A stretch of DNA of 64,000 nt, from assembly GCA_028023455.1 (NCBI GenBank), contig JAQFVV010013071.1:186001-250000 (forward strand). Direction: 5' to 3'. This stretch comes from Epiperipatus broadwayi. Taxonomy: Eukaryota; Onychophora; Udeonychophora; Euonychophora; Peripatidae. The notes under the pieces are model-generated. The model worked only from the letters and a program-made list of their open reading frames with translations, was not told the origin of the DNA and made no database searches. Both the position numbers and the translations under genes were made by a program. Below, piece after piece: positions 56,273 to 64,000 of the stretch (positions are counted from its first letter, which is position 1; every line of letters starts with the position of its first letter).

Positions 56273-57086
56273 ATTTTTATATTTTATTTGAATTGTTTTT
56301 GGTTTTTTAAAACTCTTTTAAAAGTGTTTTCAAGTGTTTTTAAGTTTAGCTAGGCGTAGATTGTTTTGACAAAGTATTTCCCCCGCCCCCTTTTTATAAT
56401 TGCAATTAAAATATATATTTTAAATTAGCATACTAAATGATGTAAAGTAATATGTAAAGAGATGTGTAATTAGTTTTTTTATGCTTTTTTTAACATTAAT
56501 AAAATTCATAAATGCATTCCAATGTCGTTTTTAAAATTGATTATAATAAATTTAATGCAGAGTAAATATATGAGAACTTGCATAAATTAAGTTTTAGTTG
56601 AATCTATTTTTATAGTGTTTTATATTTCCATAATATGTAATTTTAATTTTGATAAAATTTGTAAAAATGTTTTAAAATTATAATATGAAATCTCTTTTGC
56701 TTGCATATCTATATCACATACAGCTTCCAAAATATGTTTTTTATTACTAGTTATTAGATATAACTGAAAGGATAGAAGTAAATATGAAAATATTTGAAAA
56801 AATTATAACAGAATAATAATTTTTAATAGAATTATTTTAATTTGAAACATCTTGGTAATAGCAATACATTGTTAAATAAAAAAAATATTTTTCCAAAATA
56901 TTTTTAAATTGCTATCTATTGTCATATGTTTTGACATTTTTGTTCATCATAACCATTACTTTTTTGTTTATTAAATCTAGAATTTTTTTTATTGTTTAAT
57001 ATCTTATATTTATTTTTATAATAACACTAATTTCTAAAAGAATGACCCCTCCCCCAAGTAATAATAATAGTACTGATTAATTAATA
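56273..57086. other. AT-rich stretch, nothing recognised
   Basis: No supported gene or repeat. Confidence 0.4.
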
Positions 57087-57260
57087 ATTTTTATTAGTTA
57101 TTCATTAGACTAGAGATTATCCACTTAATGAATAATATTTCCCTAGTGTAATTTTATCTACATCTCTTATGCAAGGTAGGGACTGGTTCTACCCACTTTT
57201 ACACCTTGTAGAGGGATGTATTCATAAGCATATGATCAAAAACATGTGAAAAAGATGTAT

Positions 57261-57310
57261 GATCCCAAGATGTTCATTTCATGCTGAAGCAGCCCTCATC
57301 AGTAGGCGAT
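57261..57310 (-). ncRNA. Type I hammerhead motif (family B)
   Basis: On the minus strand CCUA, CUGAUGA (rc 57296-57302), a hairpin GGGCU/AGCAU with one mismatch and a G-U base, GAAA (rc 57277-57280), stem III AUGAACAU (three pairs) and C17 precede UUGG. The invariant core is complete, but the stem II base pair is G-U and inner stem I has one weak pair. Confidence 0.57.
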
Positions 57311-58215
57311 ATCACAATCTCTTACTCATGTCTTTATTATTGTTCAGTATATATATAGCCAAGTACTATAGTTTAATTGATGCTTCGAACTTACTGCCCT
57401 CACAACTTTGACACAAATCATTTAATGGAAATATATAACAATTTGTATTAATCATTCATTTACTAGAGATTATCCACTTAATGGATAATATTTCCATAGT
57501 GTAATTTTCACTACACCACTCTCACGCAAGGTAGGAACTGATTTCTTTCTGCTTTTAACACCTTATGAAAGGATGTAATCATAAACATACGGTCAAAGAT
57601 ATATGAAAAAGAGTTACATCTTTTATGATTACACTCCTCCACAAGGTGTTAAAAGTGGATAGCAACCAGTTCTCATCTTTATTTTTATATTGGACTATTT
57701 CCATCATCTAATATGTATGTTGAATGTCTTTAGAAAAGTTTAATTTTTATTTAAATATTCCAAATGCATTCAACTGTTAGTAATATCACAGCAAACAGGT
57801 TAGTATATGCACCGATTGTTAGTAATATCACAGCAAACAACAACAACTGTTAGTAATATCACAGCAAACTGGTTAGTATATGCACTAACTGTTAGTAATA
57901 TCACAGCAAACAACTGTTAGTAATATCACAGCAAACAGATTAGTATATGCACCAACTGTTAGTAATAGCACAGCAAACAACTGTTAGTAATATCACAGCA
58001 AACAGGTTAGTATATGCACAATATTTTCAAGAGGTAATTTTAAAGAAGCTGCTTACATGACAATGGCAAAAAAATCCCATAAGCCAACCTAGTGTGACTA
58101 TACATAATGTATGGAAACCACTAATCAACTTTGCTCTGAGGAAAAAATGAAGAAATCAGGAGGAACCTCATAGATAAGTATATGAAATTACTACATAGTG
58201 TTGCCTTTGGCAGGA

Positions 58216-58284
58216 TGGCTCATTTGGTGAGAGCGTTACCTTAAAATTCAATAATCAAGAATCTAAGGATCCAGGTTCGAATCC
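58216..58284 (+). promoter_or_regulatory. tRNA-like Pol III promoter inside the family T palindrome
   Basis: TGGCTCATTTGG at 58216-58227 fits an A box and GGTTCGAATCC at 58274-58284 is a perfect B box. The intervening part has a long loop between CCTTA and TAAGG, so it is a tRNA-derived promoter, not a tRNA. The left arm of the other T copies has the mirror image. Confidence 0.7.
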
Positions 58285-58304
58285 CATGCTAGTACTGTCA
58301 CTGG

Positions 58305-58365
58305 TCAGGCCAGAAACACCTGAAGAAGAGGGGAGAAAATTACCTCTCAAAACATTGTGCATATA
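58305..58365 (+). ncRNA. Hammerhead-like motif of family T
   Basis: CAC (58317-58319) and CUGAAGA (58320-58326, A at variable position 7) are followed by an extra A, a GAG/CUC-type hairpin, AAAACAUUGUG. The consensus across copies would be GAAACAUU then GUG pairing with CAC, a one-pair stem III. Here G12 is A, and the extra A is non-canonical. Confidence 0.35.
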
Positions 58366-59326
58366 CTAACCTGTTTGCTGTGATATTATTAACAGTTGTT
58401 TGCTGTGATATTACTAACAGTTAGTGCATATAATAACCTGTTTGCTGTGGTATTACTAACAGTTGTTTGCTGTGATATTACTAACAGTTGGTGCATATAC
58501 TAACCTGTTTGCTGTGATATTACTAATAGTAAATGCATTTGGAATATTTAAATAAAAATTAAACTTTTCTAAAGACATTCAACACACATATTAGATGATG
58601 GAAATAGTCCAATATAAAAATACAGCTAGAACACCATCATCACTAACCTTCAGCAAAACAGTTCTCGTCTTGTGTGAGAATGGTGTAGTAAAAATTACAC
58701 TACGGAAATATACAGATTAATTACTTATATTGTGAAACCATTATTTTTGGGGCCTTTCCAGATTAGAAAATTTTATATATTTTAACCACATCACTCAAAT
58801 AATCATAACATGAAATTAAAAAATATTCTTGCTGCTTTTAAAAAAAAGTTTTCTAAAGTAAAATTAAATTTTTCTTTATTATTTAACAAAATTAGATAGA
58901 ATTTATTAATATAATGGAAATGTGATTTATTAGCAAATATTGTTTGAAAGATAATTAAAACACACAAAATAAACATTAACCAGTCATTTAATTGATCACC
59001 ATTCATGCTTGTCCCTTTCAGTGCTTGATGTTGGTGCCATGTTTTTCATTTTATTTCTAATGACAAAAAAAAAAAAATAAAGCTGGAAAAAACTTATTTT
59101 ATCTGTTTTCAAAAAATTCGGATTTCATTCATAATCTTATTCTATACATGTATAATATTTCTGTAGTGTAATGAATGAGTACTAAAAATTATTAATATAC
59201 TTTTATCAAGTGGTTTGTGTCAAAATTGTGAGGGCAGTAAGTTTGACAGATTATTTAAACTGTAGTAATTGGCTATCTCTATATTGTGAACATTGATAAA
59301 GATATGTGTAAAGAGATTGTTACCTG

Positions 59327-59372
59327 TGCCAACTGATGAGTGCTAGTTCTGCATGAAATATGCATCTTGGAG
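59327..59372 (+). ncRNA. Type I hammerhead motif (family B)
   Basis: CCAA (59329-59332), CUGAUGA (59333-59339), stem II GUGC/GCAU, GAAA (59355-59358), stem III ending at U 59365, C17 at 59366 and UUGG (59367-59370). Core bases are all present. Stem II closes with G-U and the outer stem I helix is poor. Confidence 0.58.
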
Positions 59373-59910
59373 ATCATACATCTTTTTTTATGTCTTTGGT
59401 CGTATGTTTATAATTGCACTCCTCCACAAGGTGTCAAAAGTGGATACAAACCAGCCTCTATCTTGTGTGAACATGGTGCAGTGAAAATTACACTACAGAA
59501 ATATGATCCATTAAGTGGATAATCTCTAGTCTAATGAATGGCTAATAAAAATTATTGTGGAAGGGTGTAATCATAGACATATAACCAAAGTTGTAAAAAT
59601 GATCTCTAAGATGCACATTTCATGCTGAACCAGCATCCTCAGTTTGTTCAGGTCACAATCTTTCACACATATCTTTATCATTGCTCAGGGTATATAGATA
59701 GGGCATTGCTACAGTTTAATCTTTATCATTGTTAAGTATATATAGATAGGGAATTACTACTGTTTAATTAATAAGTGTCAAACTTACTGCCCTCATAACC
59801 TTGACACAAACCTCTTGATGGAATTATATTAATAATTTTTATTAGTAATTCATTAGACTAGAAGTTATTAAGTGGATAATTTCTAGTTTAGTAATGACTA
59901 ATTAAAATTA

Positions 59911-60756
59911 CTATTAATAAGCTTAAACTCTAGGTTTTTTTTTTTAATATATCAAAGTTATTCAAAATCGAGTCAAATGGCTAGTTTGAATAAGAAAAAA
60001 AAAGTTGTAGTGACAATTTTTTTCAATTAATTTTTATATAATTGCATACCTATTTTTTTATTATCATGTGGTGTATCTGTTTTCTTTAAATAAAATTCTG
60101 ATTAAAATAACTGTAATACTATGATAAGTCTGATTAAAATAACTGTAATACTATGATAAGTCATTTGACCAAAAACATTTTGAATAAGTAGGCATTATAA
60201 ATCCTAGATCATCAATCGCTGTTGTTTACTATTCCTCGCTATTCTCATTACACATTTTATTATAGCAATTCAGTTTTACAACTGCTTTATAAACTTTAAT
60301 GCGTTCTTTTCTTTTTAAAAAACAATAATAATGGAACAAAATATATAGTGTATATTTGATAGATTAAAGAGCATTATCATATCCAAAAATACTAATTTTT
60401 AAGGTGTCCCTTTAAACATTTTTTATAATTAATATTGCTATCAATTTATAAGAAACTTCTATTTTAAAGATATTAGACTTAGTTAAGAATATCTGACTTA
60501 ATATCTAAACCTTATAAATTAATTTTGAATGAATGAAAATGAGAACATCTTATTCTGGCCAATTACACGTAACTATTCTTATTAATAATTTTTGGTAGTT
60601 TAGCTTTTTGCCTTATTTTTACTATTATACAGATTCACAAATTATTACCCACAAAAGAGAATTAGTTGCTGAGCTTTTTGTTTGTCCACCTACTTACCTA
60701 CTTACTTATCTCTCTGTTTTTAGATCCATCAATCTGTCTGTCAGTAAGTCGACATG
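59911..60756. other. AT-rich stretch with a short tandem duplication
   Basis: Apart from 60097-60160 I see nothing supported. Confidence 0.4.
60097..60160 (+). repeat. 32-bp perfect tandem duplication
   Basis: TCTGATTAAAATAACTGTAA plus TACTATGATAAG occurs twice in direct succession without a difference. Confidence 0.95.
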
Positions 60757-61262
<506 letters not shown>

Positions 61263-61349
61263 TCAGTCTGGGTGTGTGTGTGTATATATATATATATTAA
61301 CTTACCTATCTTTATATGACTATCTATCTGTATGAATATATATATAAGA

Positions 61350-61450
61350 CATATGGCTTTATTGGTTGGGAGTTCATAAGAAGTACTAGTGGCAGAATCG
61401 ATCCTATTACTTTCCAATCCCAAATCTGACTCTCTACCCTATGCCAAACC
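61350..61450 (-). repeat. tRNA-derived SINE-2, partial
   Basis: On the minus strand GGCATAGGGTAGAGAGTC, GGATCGATTCTGCCAC (B-box-like) and TATGAACTCCCAACCAATAA match the order at 37026-37156. Confidence 0.62.
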
Positions 61451-61616
61451 ACATAAGTGGCCATATATATATAAACTATATAATAATAGCAGGTTTATCT
61501 CCAATATTCACAATATATATTTTGAGAGTAAAAGATTATTTTTTAAGATTCCAATCAAGATTAGGATTTTTTTTTGAATTAGTTGGCCTACAACCCTAGT
61601 TATTATTTGATTTTTT

Positions 61617-61709
61617 TATGTGTCAAAGCGTCGGGGGGGGGGGGCGAACCCCTGGACAGCTTCTTGTAAGGCAGCTAGCTGTGCTAACCACTTAGTTAAA
61701 AACGGTTGA
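61617..61709 (-). repeat. tRNA-derived SINE-1 on minus strand, disturbed by a poly-G run
   Basis: On the plus strand ATGTGTCAAAGCGTCG is followed by twelve G and CGAACCCCTGGACAGC, GTAAGGCAGCTAGCTG and GGTTGAC. The poly-G replaces the CCGGGAA block next to the B box, and part of the following segment is missing. Flanks TTATTATTTGA and TTATTATTGA suggest a target duplication. Confidence 0.75.
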
Positions 61710-63659
61710 CTAATTATTATTGATTTGTAAATATATATTTAATTAGCGGGCTAAACGAAGTTGGAAATTTGTTCAAGTCTTCACTATTAATTGGAAATTG
61801 GAATATCTGATAAGTAATGCTCACATCTTCCCTTTTGGGAATGTTTTTGCTCTGCAATAGACTATTTGAAGTCTATTTTAGGAAAGCACATATATGTATA
61901 TGAGGTTTGAGTTCAAGATGAAATTTAAGAATACGTTGATAAATTCATTCAATTTTTAAATTAACTAAGCTGACCATGATTGCCTTCTGGTGCCACATAA
62001 CATTTGCCAAGTGTGAATAAATACTGCAGATAATTAATTTACTGCTAGACAGCATGAAAGTCAAATTTCTCTGTTTTTTGATAGTTCTTTATTATCAAAA
62101 ATTTGTGTGTGATTTGCATGCAGCTTCATTGTATATCAGTCAATGATTAAAACATTTCTGTTACGAATATTTTCAGCATAAAAAGAAAATTGATATCATT
62201 GCATTCTCATTGTGCATTATTTTGCCATTAATATTATGAATACACTTATACTTGAATGTATACCTCTTTGCACAGAATGGACAAGTTAAAATGTATCTAC
62301 TGCCATATGTCTACACACATATATATATACATTTAAAAAAGCTTTATTAATAACAAACTATGTACAAATATTAACATATTTACAGTAAAATAAATGTATG
62401 TTACATAGGCAAAATATGAAAAAAACTCAGCATAATAGTATGGGTAACACAGTAGGGTATTTATGTCTAATTAAGTGTTCTCCAAAAATTAAAGAGTGGC
62501 ATGTTCCACTAAATGGAAAGAGAATCTAGAAATTTATTTTCAAGAATTAAATCTGGTGAAGAATGTTAATTGAAATAAATGTTTAAGCTATGAGAGAGCA
62601 TAACTGAGATAGATTGTTGACTGCCATATTTTGGTAATAATGTTTCTGGTAAAAATTTGAGCGAGTAATGGTGTGAGTTAAATCATTTTTTTTTTTTTTT
62701 ACTACATTATATTTTTTCTTGTCAAATATTATGGAACAGAGTGTGAAACACGTAGTTCTTAGTGTATGAATAATTACAGATGCATCAACATGCTGAAAGT
62801 ATTATATATATATAGTGGTTGATTGTTCACTTATTAAATATGATAGGCATAAAGATGGGAAGTATGAGCAGCTTTGAAAAAGGTATGGCATTTCCTCCAG
62901 ATATTTATTGCACAAAACATATGTAGGTTCAAGATTTAGCTTCAATCAGTCATTAAGAAATATTTTGGTTGGAATTGTACCCTGCAGTAAGTTAAAAGAA
63001 ATTTCAATCCCGGTTGAGGATCAAAGGTTTTGGAACTTGGTTAGACTTTTAGTAACTAGTAAAGTTATCCATAGGTGTCTGGATGGATAAGCTATTTTAT
63101 TTAAATCTTTAACATCTGCCAATGAGAGATTTGATGTTATACTGATCTAATAGATCAATAGATCAATATGCTCAATGTCATGATATGTGAAAAATGAAGG
63201 GTTAACATGAAATTGAGATAAGCAATGATATTGGAGGAGGGATGGCATTAAGTGTTGGATTAGTTAAGTGTTGCAATATATATTTGGACTCTAATGTATG
63301 TACAAAAGATTTGGGTCATATGAAATTGAGATTTCCTTTGCATATGGGTAAACATGCTGTTCTGATGGATAGAAGCTCTGAAGCTGAGCCCCACATGTAG
63401 AATTTATTAAAAAATGCAAGCATAGGCTACATTATGAGTATTTCACTAAAAATAGCATTCACTATTTGTCTACATATTTGTCCCTCTCGTCTCAGTCTTG
63501 ATAATACAGTTTCATATTTTGTATGCTTCAAACATCACTATTAGAGACATATTATTCCCAACCAAAATTACTAAAATTTTCACCCTGTTTAGAGGTTGTT
63601 TAAACTAAAAACTCTGCTTTCATTATTTGAATATGTAAATGGTGATTCTTATCATTTTT
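61710..63659. other. AT-rich stretch with one possible coding relic
   Basis: Around 62890-63090 composition is less AT-rich, and the minus strand translates to pieces like HLWITLLVTKSLTKFQNL and GTIPTKIFLND, separated by stops. It may be a decayed transposon coding region, but I cannot name the family. Confidence 0.35.
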
Positions 63660-64000
63660 TCTATAAATATATATAAGCAATAGGTCAAATTGACTCCATC
63701 ATTTGAAATTACATAAATACAGATTGACTTTAGGGTCAACATGGGTGTGACAAGAATCTCGGCCTCAGGGTGTCCTTTGAGCGTTCCATCACCAGATTTT
63801 CAATTGGATGGATGGTTGAAAAGTTGGAGTGTCAAGTGGATTGAAGCCTGTCCATTAAAGTATGAATATTGGCTATTTTAATATATATCTGAGCACTTAT
63901 TGCATATATGTGTGGAGATGATAATCTGGACCAACTGATGATTGCTGATGTAGCATGAAATGCGTACATTGGTGATTATTTATCTTTTCAACATATATGT
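63660..64000 (+). repeat. Family C repeat, loop and right arm, cut by the window end
   Basis: The loop text GACTTTAGGGTCAACATGGG and CACCAGATTTTCAATTGG matches the loop of the copy at 21661-22320, followed by GCCTGTCCATTAAAGTATGA and the right arm. The outer end lies beyond base 64000. Confidence 0.75.
63921..63979 (+). ncRNA. Type I hammerhead motif (family C), stem III damaged
   Basis: CCAA, CUGAUGA, a weakened hairpin, GAAA, AUGCGUAC, A17 and UUGG follow in order. Outer stem I AUAAUC/GAUUAU is perfect. Position 16.1 is C rather than U and stem II has lost its closing pair, so it should be inactive. Confidence 0.48.

Larger units (their letters stand above)
57682..58659. repeat. Family T palindrome, about 980 bp, with tandem-repeat arms
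   Basis: TTATATTGGACTATTTCC at the left faces GGAAATAGTCCAATATAA at the right. Both arms carry several copies of a unit like CTGTTAGTAATATCACAGCA (plus orientation left, complement right) alternating with GGTTAGTATATGCAC. The insertion interrupts a family B unit and is bracketed by CAGTTCTCATCTT (about 57668) and CAGTTCTCGTCTT (about 58661), a likely target duplication. The centre holds a tRNA-like promoter and a CTGAAGA hammerhead-like hairpin. Confidence 0.78.
57087..59910. repeat. Cluster of family B units in alternating orientation
   Basis: At least four partial or full units of about 380-400 bp share TAGAGATTATCCACTTAATG, CACCTTGTGGAGG-like, a hammerhead, CTCACAACTTTGACACAAA-like and AACTTACTGCCCTCA-like blocks. 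Orientation runs plus at 57087-57465, plus then folding back from 57457, minus at 59150-59560 and plus at 59563-59910. The second unit is split by the family T palindrome at 57682-58659. Confidence 0.75.

Noticed and set aside
58216-58284. Possible functional tRNA
   Set aside because: A and B boxes are good, but the anticodon region is an oversized loop and no acceptor stem pairs; it is a tRNA-derived promoter in a repeat.
57087-59910. CRISPR-like or satellite array
   Set aside because: Units alternate in orientation and vary in length, and the sequence is clearly eukaryotic; no regular spacers exist.

Overview
The window looks like a strongly AT-rich stretch of an animal (probably invertebrate) nuclear genome. 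I find no convincing host gene, exon series, rRNA or intact tRNA. The recognisable content is mobile-element debris: an APE-type (RTE-like) LINE, Penelope-like element relics with YxDD reverse transcriptase and GIY-YIG endonuclease signatures, tRNA-derived SINEs, hAT-type non-autonomous DNA transposons, and many hairpin (foldback) repeats. The species cannot be named from the sequence alone. Most long reading frames are chance frames in AT-rich or simple-repeat DNA.

The most unusual feature is that many hairpin repeats carry type I hammerhead-ribozyme motifs: a CUGANGA box, a short hairpin, GAAA, a tiny stem III and a final U-H, all enclosed by a two-part stem I. The best copies are at 36859-36913 (minus), 22151-22209 (plus) and 43632-43690 (minus). 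They fall into several repeat families, which I label A, B, C and J here. A fourth type of hairpin, family T, combines a tRNA-like Pol III promoter with a hammerhead-like motif (42.7, 54.2 and 57.7 kb). Families A and J and the 12.3 kb repeat also share a terminal signature around ATCACATGA.

Layout. 0-7 kb: a nearly full-length LINE on the minus strand (2861-6145), flanked by the two arms of a large inverted repeat. 7-11.8 kb: little recognisable. 11.8-17.8 kb: hammerhead-bearing repeats, two hAT MITEs in opposite orientation, an internally deleted LINE relative and a SINE with a 16-bp target duplication. 18-27 kb: SINEs and family A and C hairpins. 27.5-28.4 kb: a 905-bp hAT-type element with an 8-bp target duplication. 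29.1-32.8 kb: Penelope-like relics and family G hairpins. 35-38 kb: LINE and SINE fragments and the best hammerhead. 40.6-44.4 kb: a truncated LINE with a 17-bp target duplication, a Penelope-like relic, and T and C hairpins. 45.8-50 kb: family A hairpins. 50-52 kb: a tandem duplication of about 855 bp holding a suspicious G-rich block. 53-60 kb: T hairpins and a cluster of alternating family B units. 60.7-61.3 kb: a large TCTA/CTAC microsatellite. 61-64 kb: SINE fragments and a family C copy cut by the window edge.

The parts may work together: Penelope-like relics, tRNA-type promoters and hammerhead-carrying hairpins in one neighbourhood suggest non-autonomous retroelements whose RNA could be processed by self-cleavage. 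This is inference; Penelope-like elements and retrozymes are the known settings for metazoan type I hammerheads. Short unlisted gaps (172-670, 781-1189, 1412-1849, 2414-2860, 12901-13642, 14936-15310, 17061-17448, 35323-36179, 37157-37557) are AT-rich and I see nothing in them.
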